A program made the translations under genes and the position numbers. Positions 61,901 to 64,000 of a stretch of 64,000 nucleotides of DNA are shown here, piece by piece. The stretch is taken from positions 47,663 through 111,662 of the forward strand of contig VWZW01000833.1 in assembly GCA_013397115.1 (NCBI GenBank). The letters are read 5' to 3'. A model generated the notes under the pieces. That model ran no database searches. It saw only the letters and a program-made list of their open reading frames with translations, and was not told where the DNA came from. This DNA comes from Edolisoma coerulescens. Its lineage: Eukaryota > Chordata > Aves > Passeriformes > Campephagidae. How positions within the stretch are numbered: position 1 is the stretch's first letter; each line of letters starts with the position of its first letter.

Positions 61901-64000
61901 ATGAAGAAGCATGTAAGAAACATCTTTCTTAGGAAATGATGGGTGAGAGGATTTCTTGGAAATACAGCACATGGAAAAATCAGCCCCTCATCTCACAGCT
62001 CAGGAGCCACATGGCACAACAAGGTATCTGAAAGGTGACTTGGGAGAACTTCATATTTCACCCTCTGCTCTCAGTAGAACTGCAGCATTAATGCTGCCAG
62101 CCAAAGCTGGATACACAACATGACAACTGCTGAAGCAGTACTCAGAAGCATTCAGAGGTTCAGTTTATCTAGAAAACAGATTTTGCATTTAAACATTGCT
62201 CATAAAGCATTTGAAGTCTGTGCCCAATGCCGTGCACTGAGAACACAGAAACTGAAACGGTGGATCAAAACCTGGGCTGTGCCAGACAGGACTCTATAAA
62301 CATTAAAAAGTGAAACCTATTGACCTGCCACCCCCAAACTGACTTCTCATCAGCGTAAAACACACCCAGGAAAGCTCAAATACCACAGCTCATGGGTTAG
62401 TGCCAGCTACAGAGATGATGACATCAAGGTTTTCCACAGAACTCTCAACATCTCGACTTCGTGGGACAGACCAGATGTGACCACATATCCGTGCCACGGT
62501 AAATCCTGTGACAAGCTTTTTCCCCACTCCATAAAGCAGGAAATGAAACCAAAACAAATAGATTCTTCATGCAGAGGAGGACGTGACATACAGACAACCC
62601 TCAAAATATTTCTGCAGCAGACAAAGCTCAGCTGTTTGTGCCAACAGAAAGAACCCCAATGGACTAATTTCACCCTTGCTGTTGTTACAAATGAAGATGT
62701 GTTTGTTACTGGCTCTTCTTGTAAAGGACTGGAAGTGGAGGCAGTATTTTACCAGGCCACTTAAACCAGTCTGGTAAAAACACACCTATCTGTACAGAAA
62801 AATGAATCTCCTCCCAGTTTCCAGGAGCCCTGTTCACCTGTCAGCACTGATTTGAGGTGTGTGTGTGTGATTTAAGAGTTTACACGGTTATTCTGCTATT
62901 CGGGAGCAAAACAAAGACAGCAGGAAGTGACTGCTGAGCCTCAGGAACTGCCTGCACTAAGGAATTCAGACACGGCCACTTTCTCAAGTGAGTGTGGAAT
63001 TCCCAACAGGGTATTCTGCTACATTTTGGATTGCTACAGAGTAAAGCTAAAGCTTAAGTGTTCTAGATATTAAATTCACCATATCCTTTCCCACAGAAGG
63101 GGAAAACTGGAAATTCCAGCAGAAAGGAAACTACTCTCTTCTACCATTAAAAGCTGCCCTTAATACCTTCTGGCTGTGGAAGGGGATCTCTGTTACACTA
63201 CTTTCTTGCAAGTTTTCCCAAAGTCCTACTTTACAATAAAAGAGACACTTGACAATTTCACAGCTAGTTTTAAAAAGCTACAATAAATGTAAGCGTGGTA
63301 AACTTTGACTTGCTGATAACACTAGTAAGTATCGAGAGGAATTACTCAGGCAGAATTTCCTACCTGTGTTCTCACCACAGCTGTGCTCTCCGCTGCACCA
63401 ATAGTAGCAACAGCAAAAATACTGCTGTAAATACCCATTTTATTCATAAGTGGCTGCTGAGCATAATCACTGATAACTGACATAAGCTTTTTTTTAAAAG
63501 GATATCCGGAAGCTGACAGGCTGTATATCAACAGCAGCAGCCGCTTTTCCAACCTTGTGCGGAACCCTCTGGCCTGGCCTCTCCCCAGGTACCAGGACGC
63601 GTGTCCGGGGTCTCCAGGGTCGTGTGGATGGCCACGGACCCAGTGCAAGAGCCCGCACTGAGGGCTCGGGGAGCCCGACCCCCAGCAGCACCCCGGAGGT
63701 TCCCTCCTCTCCCTTTTCCCGATCCCGACCACCCCGCGGCCCGGACAGGCGGATCCCTGTAGGGGAGCCCCATCCCTGGAAGTGTCCAAGGCTAGGCTGG
63801 ACGGCGCTCAGAGCAAGCCGGTCTACTAGAACGTGTCCCTGCCCGTGGCAGGGGGTGGAAAGAGATGGTCTTCAAGGTCCCTCCCTGCCCAAGCCATTCC
63901 ATGATCCCTGCGGATGGCGCTTCCCGCCGGCTCTCACCTCCTCGCTCTCCCCGCGGGACCCGGCCGCCAGCCGGGACACGCTCTCCAGCACCTCGCAGAA
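10908..64000 (-). CDS. ZZEF1: ZZEF1, zinc finger ZZ-type and EF-hand domain protein (55 exons, 5' partial)
   Basis: Whole-gene entry. Reading 64000 down to 10908, 55 exons with GT-AG introns join in one open frame of 8,637 bases (2,878 residues plus stop); the 5' end is cut by the window. Residue numbers here and below count from the first visible codon. Visible order: EF-hand loop (27-38), DOC/APC10-like domain (~140-320), CUB-like domain 1 (~1000-1095), Ser/Pro-rich linker (~1320-1450), ZZ finger 1 (1699-1739), ZZ finger 2 (1748-1788), CUB-like domain 2 (~2625-2718), helical C-terminus. Identity rests on recognition of many exon peptides as close matches to human ZZEF1 (2,961 residues, 55 exons). 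Known of the family: ZZ fingers bind N-terminal tails such as histone H3, and DOC domains occur in ubiquitin-ligase-associated proteins; the cellular role of ZZEF1 is only partly understood. Introns not listed separately show no recognisable element. Confidence 0.97.
11081..11303 (-). mobile_element. CR1 LINE fragment in ZZEF1 intron 54
   Basis: Complement of a CR1 3' end: AGAATCATGGAATGGTTTGG, then GGGACCTTAAAGATCATCTT, GGATGGGGCAGACAGAGCTG and GAAGAATTTCTTCCCAATAT. Same strand as the gene; fills almost half of the 492-bp last intron. Confidence 0.88.
11475..11546 (-). CDS. ZZEF1: ZZEF1 exon 54
   Basis: Residues 2831-2854, 24 codons. Acceptor CTGCAG, donor GTAGGA. Peptide ELGSLQEYLLALNTEDHLHR then CTAQ. 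Confidence 0.94.
12046..12196 (-). CDS. ZZEF1: ZZEF1 exon 53
   Basis: Residues 2780-2830. Acceptor TTTCAG, donor GTAAGC. Peptide GDCDLTLLKPLWQLFTHMEN, SCHDTAKPGILLPLHRALAE and LFFVTENRVT. Confidence 0.95.
12848..13013 (-). CDS. ZZEF1: ZZEF1 exon 52
   Basis: Residues 2725-2780. Acceptor TTCCAG, donor GTGAGT. Peptide GFEILKQMLSEERVIPHLPL, AKIWEWQVGVACRQTGHQRL and KAIHLLLKIVQCSSQ. Confidence 0.95.
13765..13863 (-). CDS. ZZEF1: ZZEF1 exon 51, end of CUB-like domain 2
   Basis: Residues 2692-2725. Acceptor ACATAG, donor GTAAGA. Peptide GDTLYYRFTSDMSNTEWGYK then FTVTAGHLGRFQT; second copy of the SD.SN.EWGYKF motif. Confidence 0.96.
13864..15763 (-). other. ZZEF1 intron 50
   Basis: About 1.9 kb; holds the 19-bp minisatellite and a T-rich run near 15430; otherwise nothing recognised. 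Confidence 0.7.
14090..14146. repeat. 19-bp minisatellite, 3 units (intron 50)
   Basis: Unit GGAAGGATAACGTCTTTTA at 14090, 14109 and 14128; units 1 and 2 identical, unit 3 differs at one base (AATG for AACG). Confidence 0.95.
15764..15932 (-). CDS. ZZEF1: ZZEF1 exon 50, CUB-like domain 2
   Basis: Residues 2636-2692. Acceptor TCTCAG, donor GTGAAT. Peptide DKVHIPGAIYLSIKFDSQCN then TEEGCDELLMSSSSDFQQDR, and QKWTDFELP. LSIKFD..CNTEEGCDEL aligns with FEVEFD..CETERRYDYL of exons 22-23. Confidence 0.96.
16810..16953 (-). CDS. ZZEF1: ZZEF1 exon 49, start of CUB-like domain 2
   Basis: Residues 2588-2635, 48 codons. Acceptor CCCCAG, donor GTAAGG. Peptide ILQKVLHGCKENMLGTMALT, QFMEEPGMAVQM and RESQHPYNNNTNFE; HPYNNN corresponds to HNYENN of exon 22. 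Confidence 0.96.
17900..18480 (-). mobile_element. ancient degenerate CR1-like LINE relic in intron 48
   Basis: Diverged match, by eye, to the complement of an old amniote CR1 consensus familiar from reptile genomes: a run with TTTTGGACCTGCCACTTATT, later GAGATAAGGGAGTCACTGCA, and CATTCCAAGATCACTTCC near the end. Boundaries approximate. Confidence 0.5.
18519..18600. repeat. 24-bp exact direct duplication (intron 48)
   Basis: The 24-bp segment beginning ACTGCCTATTTTACCAATTT occurs at 18519-18542 and 18577-18600. The 34-bp spacer carries a third partial copy (TTGCCTATTTTC) and the palindrome CTAGAT-TACC-ATCTAG. Confidence 0.9.
18825..19184 (-). CDS. ZZEF1: ZZEF1 exon 48
   Basis: Residues 2468-2587, 120 codons, phase 0 at both ends. 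Acceptor TTGCAG, donor GTAAGT. Peptide EETNPVAQKLITNTESDLQL, AVRDYLYRVNEAIAVLYARH, VLASLLAEWPDDVA and YILDMLMQLEEKQLWEK; helical. Confidence 0.96.
19470..19610 (-). mobile_element. old CR1 fragment in intron 47
   Basis: Diverged complement of a CR1 3' region: GTTGGGAGGGACTTTTGGAG, ATCACTTGGTCCAAATTTGA, then TTTTGTCCAGTTAAGTTTGG and TTCACAGCCTCTGTAT. Limits approximate. Confidence 0.6.
20184..20319 (-). CDS. ZZEF1: ZZEF1 exon 47
   Basis: Residues 2422-2467. Acceptor GTTAAG, donor GTATGG. Peptide RFDGDVITTDERIRTLAQKW, QPSKRLRLEEQSSKAVDTDM then IILPCL. Confidence 0.95.
20834..20934 (-). CDS. ZZEF1: ZZEF1 exon 46
   Basis: Residues 2389-2422. Acceptor GCTCAG, donor GTACGT. Peptide MTHDALNAPLHILRAMYELQ then MKRTDSFFLEVQK. 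Confidence 0.95.
21290..21478 (-). CDS. ZZEF1: ZZEF1 exon 45
   Basis: Residues 2326-2388, 63 codons. Acceptor GTGTAG, donor GTATTT. Peptide ILSIMLYSSKQDISSLAEQE, an acidic linker, then NKLDPLEGLDEATKICFL. Confidence 0.95.
22398..22517 (-). CDS. ZZEF1: ZZEF1 exon 44
   Basis: Residues 2286-2325, exactly 40 codons. Acceptor GTGCAG, donor GTACGA. Peptide IHGFKEIQAAFLQSGLLKLL then VKKCSKGTGFSKTWLLRDLE. Confidence 0.95.
23078..23274 (-). CDS. ZZEF1: ZZEF1 exon 43
   Basis: Residues 2220-2285. Acceptor TTGTAG, donor GTACCT. Peptide VKDYQLIQKCGQESSDSQTQ, LRQYLQHFVLISTHLLQTSM and TTWVLSLALKGLYRTLK. Confidence 0.95.
24252..24384 (-). CDS. ZZEF1: ZZEF1 exon 42
   Basis: Residues 2176-2220. Acceptor TTTCAG, donor GTTCTG (weak). 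Peptide VLCMGTRSVYMDNANEPHNV, IILKHFTEKNRAVVVDIKTR and KRKT; strand-rich, highly conserved. Confidence 0.96.
24904..25078 (-). CDS. ZZEF1: ZZEF1 exon 41
   Basis: Residues 2117-2175. Acceptor TTGCAG, donor GTAAGT. Peptide SRVGLDWASSMADILRSLNA, DVIAAFTDHCIKQLPFQLKH and TNIFTLLVLVGFPE. Confidence 0.95.
26127..26404 (-). CDS. ZZEF1: ZZEF1 exon 40
   Basis: Residues 2025-2117. Acceptor TCCACAG, donor GTGCTT (weak). Peptide SLINLEQILPLMFHVVISNA, GHLNETYHLTLGLLGQLILR, AEVDAAVTKILSAKHNLFV and WKTTHLLFSLGAVCLD. Confidence 0.96.
26829..26965 (-). CDS. ZZEF1: ZZEF1 exon 39
   Basis: Residues 1979-2024. Acceptor AAGCAG, donor GTTAGT (weak). Peptide SEDSAQKPTEKVLIPSQEQV then FAECSQKRILGLLAAMLPPF; the second half is near-invariant. 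Confidence 0.94.
27530..27677 (-). CDS. ZZEF1: ZZEF1 exon 38, variable linker
   Basis: Residues 1930-1979. Acceptor TTTTAG, donor GTAAAA. Peptide GKGDTHKEIQSPAEDEVGKQ then EIEIKDVSAKKAVV; charged and low in conservation. Called because its splice sites, phase (0 to 1) and uninterrupted frame join exons 37 and 39 exactly. Confidence 0.85.
28159..28202. repeat. two adjacent perfect inverted repeats (intron 37)
   Basis: Hairpin A: TTAAGCATCT (28159-28168), 2-nt loop, AGATGCTTAA (28171-28180). Hairpin B: ATATCAGAT (28180-28188), 5-nt loop, ATCTGATAT (28194-28202). The pair ends about 28 nt from the exon 37 donor, on the transcribed strand of the intron. Confidence 0.92.
28232..28407 (-). CDS. 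ZZEF1: ZZEF1 exon 37, variable linker
   Basis: Residues 1871-1929. Acceptor TCCCAG, donor GTAAGT. Starts GLKNLALLCMLPEDESFSEN; the rest is Ser/Pro/Asp-rich (SGSPPPDSAPQSHPGDKAGK) and poorly conserved, likely disordered. Assignment rests on frame, splice sites and the first residues. Confidence 0.88.
29391..29653 (-). CDS. ZZEF1: ZZEF1 exon 36
   Basis: Residues 1783-1871. Acceptor TTCCAG, donor GTGAGT. Starts SHLPTHSITVYPMVTIRISD, whose two His complete ZZ2. Then RQRLIQPYVHNYSWLLFAAL and CIQLIGDCLMKAQHGK, close to human. Confidence 0.96.
30121..30286 (-). CDS. ZZEF1: ZZEF1 exon 35, end of ZZ finger 1 and most of ZZ finger 2
   Basis: Residues 1728-1783. Acceptor TTACAG, donor GTATTC. Opens with GHEDDHEM, giving the His pair of ZZ1. 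ZZ2 starts at C1748: CDHC, CNVC, CYGC in CDHCQGVIIGRRMNCNVC and DDFDLCYGCYHAKKYS; its His pair is in exon 36. All ligands are intact in both fingers. Confidence 0.97.
30491..30629 (-). CDS. ZZEF1: ZZEF1 exon 34, ZZ finger 1
   Basis: Residues 1682-1728. Acceptor CTGTAG, donor GTAAGA. ZZ finger 1 starts at C1699: CDGC, then CLQC, then CKTC in CDGCDEIAPWHRYRCLQC and DMDLCKTCFLG. These six cysteines plus two His in exon 35 give the cross-brace of two zinc ions. ZZ fingers are protein-interaction modules, and several bind the N-terminus of histone H3. Confidence 0.97.
30879..31008 (-). CDS. ZZEF1: ZZEF1 exon 33
   Basis: Residues 1638-1681. Acceptor TTTTAG, donor GTGACC. Peptide QWSEEDEIADYKQNCEWMDE, CQDVMFETWYEKIAQADSEK then QRK; acidic helical lead into the ZZ fingers. 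Confidence 0.95.
31664..31825 (-). CDS. ZZEF1: ZZEF1 exon 32
   Basis: Residues 1584-1638. Acceptor ATTTAG, donor GTGAGT. Peptide SLLPALSCVQTALLHLLDMS, WEPSDLSFFVEIQLPHLL and SQENISIHDSVI. The codon split to exon 33 reads TG|T (Cys), where I recall Ser in human. Confidence 0.94.
32709..32828 (-). CDS. ZZEF1: ZZEF1 exon 31
   Basis: Residues 1544-1584. Acceptor TTGCAG, donor GTACAG. Peptide YFGNLEGCGAELHKEIRESY then YQLVLFLVNSVKGFSTIND. Confidence 0.95.
33481..33645 (-). CDS. ZZEF1: ZZEF1 exon 30
   Basis: Residues 1489-1544. Acceptor TTTCAG, donor GTAAGT. Peptide VLKVLALRKSQGQSIMEVLK, QCLDSLGQPHCFHPP and FLLELLACQKDFT; helical, conserved. Confidence 0.95.
34283..34799 (-). CDS. ZZEF1: ZZEF1 exon 29, long Ser/Pro-rich exon
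   Basis: Residues 1317-1489, the largest exon (517 nt). Acceptor TTGCTGCAG, donor GTAAGC. Starts AKLCMQKSLLLLNFLP, then ~100 low-conservation Ser/Gln/Asp-rich residues, then SSPPSTPTRKS and the basic GRGRLRLLSFRSMEEPRAVP, ending LKNILDFIKDQSLSHE. The middle is probably disordered and has proline-directed phosphosite-like motifs (SPPSTPTR); the end is strongly conserved. Confidence 0.94.
35358..35451 (-). CDS. ZZEF1: ZZEF1 exon 28
   Basis: Residues 1286-1317. Acceptor CTACAG, donor GTGAGT. Peptide LEMKQKSLMGRGNDAEEKQN then TEASEVNPETL; charged, probably a coil. Confidence 0.94.
36332..36411 (-). CDS. ZZEF1: ZZEF1 exon 27
   Basis: Residues 1259-1285. Acceptor TTGCAG, donor GTAAGA. Peptide VNSGGKVPLSDEFAQVYSLA then DSIRIWM; flows in phase 0 into LEMKQKSLM of exon 28. 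Confidence 0.94.
36412..37946 (-). other. ZZEF1 intron 26
   Basis: About 1.5 kb of AT-rich sequence with an A13 run near 37460; no exon or mobile element seen. Confidence 0.7.
37947..38187 (-). CDS. ZZEF1: ZZEF1 exon 26
   Basis: Residues 1179-1259. Acceptor CTGCAG, donor GTAACT. Peptide DVCRNFLIDFAKSDPAQDFS, LFKGLIQACKKQTPKTDIVA and STVDQAVNSTFAALVY, closely matching human. Confidence 0.95.
38569..38717 (-). CDS. ZZEF1: ZZEF1 exon 25
   Basis: Residues 1129-1178. Acceptor TTGCAG, donor GTACTT. Peptide SVLNSPLWKPVFRHQMCPEA is conserved; the flanks are variable. Confidence 0.93.
38718..39762 (-). other. ZZEF1 intron 24
   Basis: About 1.05 kb; nothing recognised. Confidence 0.7.
39763..39964 (-). 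CDS. ZZEF1: ZZEF1 exon 24, end of CUB-like domain 1
   Basis: Residues 1062-1129. Acceptor TTGTAG-type, donor GTGAGT. Contains FLFHSDSSNNEWGYKFSVTA (1073-1092), then AVSWGLDLQLLVSRLMGRLA. The NEWGYKF motif recurs in exon 51. Confidence 0.96.
40574..40655 (-). CDS. ZZEF1: ZZEF1 exon 23, CUB-like domain 1
   Basis: Residues 1034-1061. Acceptor TCGCAG, donor GTGAGC. Peptide RYDYLEFTDARGAKTRYDTK then VGTEKWPK; the YDYLEF strand is typical of CUB-like beta-sandwiches. Confidence 0.95.
41235..41401 (-). CDS. ZZEF1: ZZEF1 exon 22, start of CUB-like domain 1
   Basis: Residues 979-1034. Acceptor GTACAG, donor GTAATT. Peptide MDMESWQQEQPVVLRTWTME, SPHNYENNCHEVSVFL and ATYFEVEFDEKCETER. The HNYENN...FEVEFD..C.TE pattern recurs in exons 49-50. 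Confidence 0.95.
42065..42175 (-). CDS. ZZEF1: ZZEF1 exon 21
   Basis: Residues 942-978, exactly 37 codons, phase 0 at both ends. Acceptor TCCTAG, donor GTAACC. Peptide VIFLLDFCTLDIPYCTLLQG then FSTLIEPLKSLCSEPHK. The C-terminal half differs more from human than neighbouring exons do. Confidence 0.92.
42261..42382 (-). CDS. ZZEF1: ZZEF1 exon 20
   Basis: Residues 901-941. Acceptor CTTTAG, donor GTAAGT. Peptide VGQFLSNIRTILQSLLSQYS then GKTIVEKISSSVFAMATRQL. Confidence 0.95.
43334..43493 (-). CDS. ZZEF1: ZZEF1 exon 19
   Basis: Residues 848-901. Acceptor TTTCAG, donor GTAAGT. Peptide CEMMMLDVAQQESGAVLSSL then FWSVQGSLLSWCYLQLKGTD; long hydrophobic helix as in human. Confidence 0.95.
44120..44234 (-). 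CDS. ZZEF1: ZZEF1 exon 18
   Basis: Residues 809-847. Acceptor TTGTAG, donor GTAACT. Peptide SDQDPGGLLLLPEKGVSANF then ISEVLSVMDTLLLVAARE. Confidence 0.95.
44677..44747 (-). CDS. ZZEF1: ZZEF1 exon 17
   Basis: Residues 786-809, a small exon. Acceptor TTCTAG, donor GTAAGG. Peptide KNITEQEHKQSVHLAFRSLC then THF, matching the human NVTEQEHKQS segment. Confidence 0.93.
45045..45178 (-). CDS. ZZEF1: ZZEF1 exon 16
   Basis: Residues 741-785. Acceptor GAGCAG, donor GTAAAC (weak). Peptide VVDMGDSNFMPMKMLKEEVK then TLLSGAAVFFPDRQTRRHQL. Confidence 0.93.
45920..46089 (-). CDS. ZZEF1: ZZEF1 exon 15
   Basis: Residues 684-741. Acceptor TTACAG, donor GTAATT. Begins NPREECIFAQTLLLQLLQSC (conserved helix), then a divergent Lys/Pro/Gln-rich loop, then EAAEELYRHLCE. 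Confidence 0.93.
46423..46523 (-). CDS. ZZEF1: ZZEF1 exon 14
   Basis: Residues 651-684. Acceptor TTTAAG, donor GTAAGT. Peptide VQQKESGLKYKSFLDFTGLD then LFWNFYNKLHQ, nearly invariant with human. Confidence 0.95.
47019..47234 (-). CDS. ZZEF1: ZZEF1 exon 13
   Basis: Residues 579-650, phase 0 at both ends. Acceptor TTCTAG, donor GTATTT. Peptide YLMIKFLCTRQDSAERLGVQ, then a Cys pair in SCLQCRKTEDDTVCGTTLLL, then HFIQQLAQDL. Confidence 0.95.
47235..48320 (-). other. ZZEF1 intron 12, with assembly ambiguity
   Basis: About 1.1 kb; contains the only undetermined base of the window (N at 48141) and a T13 run near 48200. Nothing else recognised. Confidence 0.8.
48321..48432 (-). CDS. ZZEF1: ZZEF1 exon 12
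   Basis: Residues 541-578. Donor GTAAGA. The acceptor is a tandem CAG-AAG-CAG; the first AG gives RSSCSCDDLGDDDPIGW. Acidic stretch followed by WFEVEEEWDEVDVKMQQCRV. Confidence 0.93.
48962..49110 (-). CDS. ZZEF1: ZZEF1 exon 11
   Basis: Residues 492-541. Acceptor CTCCAG, donor GTATAA. Peptide VRRGAIGAQCGLVFAYNGAS then HFKRFESYDKWKLREF; the strand-rich segment ends in a charged helix. Confidence 0.95.
50084..50175 (-). CDS. ZZEF1: ZZEF1 exon 10
   Basis: Residues 461-491. Acceptor TTTAG, donor GTATGT. Peptide FLTETGKTRASIILSTGTES then FQVTQIRIK. Phase-0 junction to exon 11 (VRRGAIG). Confidence 0.95.
51268..51366 (-). CDS. ZZEF1: ZZEF1 exon 9
   Basis: Residues 428-461. Acceptor ACTTAG, donor GTAAGA. 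Peptide KPLRLTLQACDVKGKEDKSG then ENLLVEPWTGDG. Strand-rich; starts the segment continued in exons 10-12. Confidence 0.95.
52391..52569 (-). CDS. ZZEF1: ZZEF1 exon 8
   Basis: Residues 368-428. Acceptor CTCGCAG, donor GTAATG. Peptide VELTLLAFALARGSVAKVLS and AVRQNLLYKYG; helical, almost the human sequence. Confidence 0.96.
52781..52897 (-). CDS. ZZEF1: ZZEF1 exon 7
   Basis: Residues 329-368. Acceptor TCCTAG, donor GTGAGC. Peptide KALQHMPPLSLTPGSTDF then SPNVLEEVDSFLIRIT; linker after the DOC domain leading into a helix. Confidence 0.94.
52898..54412 (-). other. ZZEF1 intron 6
   Basis: About 1.5 kb; only the 21-bp tandem repeat stands out. Confidence 0.75.
53393..53455. repeat. 21-bp imperfect tandem repeat, 3 units (intron 6)
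   Basis: Units start with AAAGTT at 53393, 53414 and 53435 and share the pattern AAAGTT-TTC-ATCCA; a fourth partial unit follows. Confidence 0.85.
54413..54623 (-). CDS. ZZEF1: ZZEF1 exon 6, end of DOC domain
   Basis: Residues 259-329. Acceptor TGACAG, donor GTAAGT. Begins VQINIKRCLSDGCDTRIHGL (final DOC strands) and continues ASAIWYWSLLTSLVTASME, a helical segment. Confidence 0.96.
54624..55671 (-). other. ZZEF1 intron 5
   Basis: About 1.05 kb; no recognisable repeat or gene. Confidence 0.75.
55672..55871 (-). CDS. ZZEF1: ZZEF1 exon 5, DOC domain
   Basis: Residues 192-259. Acceptor TTGCAG, donor GTGAGT. Peptide LKMKPDVVLRHLSIAVAAND then MPQQVTVAVGRNASSLQEV: the DOC core strands, nearly identical to human. 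Confidence 0.96.
55931..55992. repeat. AT-rich low-complexity tract with 14-bp palindrome (intron 4)
   Basis: Almost purely A/T; contains the perfect palindrome TATACATATGTATA (55955-55968). Lies about 60-120 bp upstream of the exon 5 acceptor on the minus strand. Confidence 0.85.
56535..56539. repeat. target-site duplication, left copy
   Basis: ACACC directly before the LTR; identical to 57268-57272. Confidence 0.85.
56540..57267 (+). mobile_element. solo LTR of an avian endogenous retrovirus (ERVL-like) in intron 4
   Basis: Starts TGTATTGGGTTTG and ends CCACCACA (TG...CA), flanked on both sides by the same 5 bp, ACACC (56535-56539 and 57268-57272). No internal viral coding sequence is present, so this is a solo LTR left by recombination. 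Inside are GC-rich imperfect repeats of the type CCATGGGAAG...GGAGCAG, an AATAAA at 57083-57088 followed by GT-rich sequence (LTR polyadenylation signal), and a nested CR1 fragment. Resemblance to bird LTR families is from recall. A 5-bp duplication fits ERVL or other class III elements. Confidence 0.88.
56725..56809 (+). mobile_element. CR1 3' end nested in the solo LTR
   Basis: Contains GACTTGACGATCCTTGTGGG, TCCCTTCCAACTCAGAATAT and ends ATTCTGTGATTCTG, two units of the 8-bp CR1 terminal repeat. It interrupts the LTR between GAAGGACTG and ACTGCACCCC, so it inserted after the LTR. Confidence 0.82.
57268..57272. repeat. target-site duplication, right copy
   Basis: ACACC directly after the LTR; identical to 56535-56539. 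Confidence 0.85.
57320..57491 (-). CDS. ZZEF1: ZZEF1 exon 4, start of DOC domain
   Basis: Residues 135-192. Acceptor TTGCAG, donor GTGAGC. Peptide contains IETSSNSADIDKMTNGETSS and WQSDGSARSHWIR; the WQSDG...HWI pattern is the hallmark of the DOC/APC10 beta-sandwich. The donor is 52 bp from the solo LTR in intron 4. Confidence 0.95.
57492..58383 (-). other. ZZEF1 intron 3
   Basis: About 0.9 kb with no recognisable element. Confidence 0.75.
58384..58578 (-). CDS. ZZEF1: ZZEF1 exon 3
   Basis: Residues 70-135. Acceptor TTCTAG, donor GTATGC. Peptide includes MILRFLHRNRISS and YFNNICTMRSSVLKDSLD, highly conserved with human. Lies between the EF-hand and the DOC domain. Confidence 0.95.
58579..59601 (-). 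other. ZZEF1 intron 2
   Basis: About 1.0 kb with nothing recognisable on either strand. Confidence 0.75.
59602..59746 (-). CDS. ZZEF1: ZZEF1 exon 2, EF-hand
   Basis: Residues 22-70. Acceptor CTTCAG, donor GTATGA. Carries the EF-hand loop DAEGDGTVDVEN (27-38): Asp1, Asp5, Gly6 and hydrophobic Val8 are canonical, but position 12 is Asn instead of the usual Glu, so calcium binding may be weak. It is followed by the helix NMLEALKNSSGANLQGELS, a near-exact match to human. Confidence 0.95.
62857..62869. repeat. short (GT)n run (intron 1)
   Basis: Thirteen bases of alternating GT; too short to be strongly polymorphic. Confidence 0.8.
63530..63763. promoter_or_regulatory. GC- and CpG-rich sequence at the start of intron 1 (edge of CpG island)
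   Basis: CG dinucleotides are frequent up to the CR1 and resume in exon 1, consistent with the 3' shore of the ZZEF1 promoter CpG island, which lies outside the window. No transcription start can be placed. Confidence 0.45.
63764..63907 (+). mobile_element. CR1 3' end beside exon 1
   Basis: Sense-strand CR1 end: GAGCCCCATCCCTGGAAGTG, TCCCTGCCCGTGGCAGGGGG, then GGTCTTCAAGGTCCCTCCCT and CATTCCATGAT. Antisense to ZZEF1; right end about 31-33 bp from the exon 1 splice donor. Confidence 0.82.
63938..64000 (-). CDS. ZZEF1: ZZEF1 exon 1 (3' part only)
   Basis: Visible residues 1-21, starting in frame at the window edge with FCEVLESVSRL. Donor GTGAGA after GAGGAG, phase 0. The start codon and N-terminal ~80-100 residues lie outside. 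GC-rich, as expected for a first exon in a CpG island. The peptide leads into the EF-hand of exon 2, as in human. Confidence 0.85.

Larger units (their letters stand above)
59747..63937 (-). other. ZZEF1 intron 1 (4.2 kb)
   Basis: The longest intron. Its first 400 bases are GC-rich and hold the CR1 end; a short GT run follows. The rest is unique-looking AT-rich sequence with no exon or RNA gene that I can support. Confidence 0.8.

Noticed and set aside
63346..63789. 147-codon minus-strand open frame beside exon 1
   Set aside because: It spans GC-rich intron sequence and enters the CR1; it has no start or splice context linking it to ZZEF1 and no recognisable protein motif.
1..64000. CRISPR arrays, operons, tRNA or rRNA genes, prokaryotic or phage systems
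   Set aside because: No spaced direct repeats, cloverleaf or ribosomal sequence seen; all coding sequence is split by GT-AG introns.

Overview
The window is one stretch of vertebrate, almost certainly bird, genomic DNA. It holds nearly the whole of a single large split gene on the minus strand, ZZEF1 (zinc finger ZZ-type and EF-hand domain containing 1). A bird is indicated by three truncated CR1 (chicken repeat 1) LINE 3' ends of the avian type, older CR1-like relics, and a solo endogenous-retrovirus LTR of a type familiar from bird genomes. The gene is compact: 55 exons in about 53 kb, where the human locus is well over 100 kb. A passerine or other neoavian bird is plausible, but the species cannot be fixed from this window. 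A single N at 48141 marks a draft assembly.

Layout. Positions 1-7904 have no gene I can support; they appear to be the spacer beyond the 3' end of ZZEF1. They hold a CR1 fragment (5475-5652), a short (AACC)n run and a small CpG-rich block near 3780-3970. From about 7905 to 10907 lies the probable ZZEF1 3' UTR; its end is inferred from a TATAAA variant polyadenylation signal followed by GU-rich sequence. Coding exons then run from 10908 (stop codon at 10908-10910) to 64000, where exon 1 is cut by the window edge. I could place 55 exons with GT-AG introns and a continuous reading frame: 8,637 coding bases, 2,878 residues plus stop. This matches the 55-exon organisation I recall for the human gene (2,961 residues). 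Only the first ~80-100 residues and the promoter are missing.

Protein. In order there are an EF-hand loop (exon 2), a DOC/APC10-type beta-sandwich (exons 4-6), a first CUB-like beta-sandwich ending in a conserved NEWGYKF motif (exons 22-24), a Ser/Pro-rich probably disordered block (exon 29), two consecutive ZZ zinc fingers with complete Cys and His ligands (exons 33-36), and a second CUB-like copy with the same NEWGYKF motif (exons 49-51). There is no sign of decay: no frameshift, no stop and no non-GT-AG junction.

Mobile DNA and repeats. Intron 4 contains a complete 728-bp solo LTR with TG...CA ends and a 5-bp ACACC target-site duplication. It is antisense to the gene, 52 bp from the exon 4 splice donor, and carries a nested CR1 3' end. 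CR1 fragments also sit 31-33 bp from the exon 1 donor and inside the last intron. Intron 37 has two adjacent perfect hairpins just inside its 5' splice site. I see no tRNA, rRNA, CRISPR, operon or prokaryotic feature and no evidence of a new biological system; this is an ordinary and well-preserved vertebrate locus.
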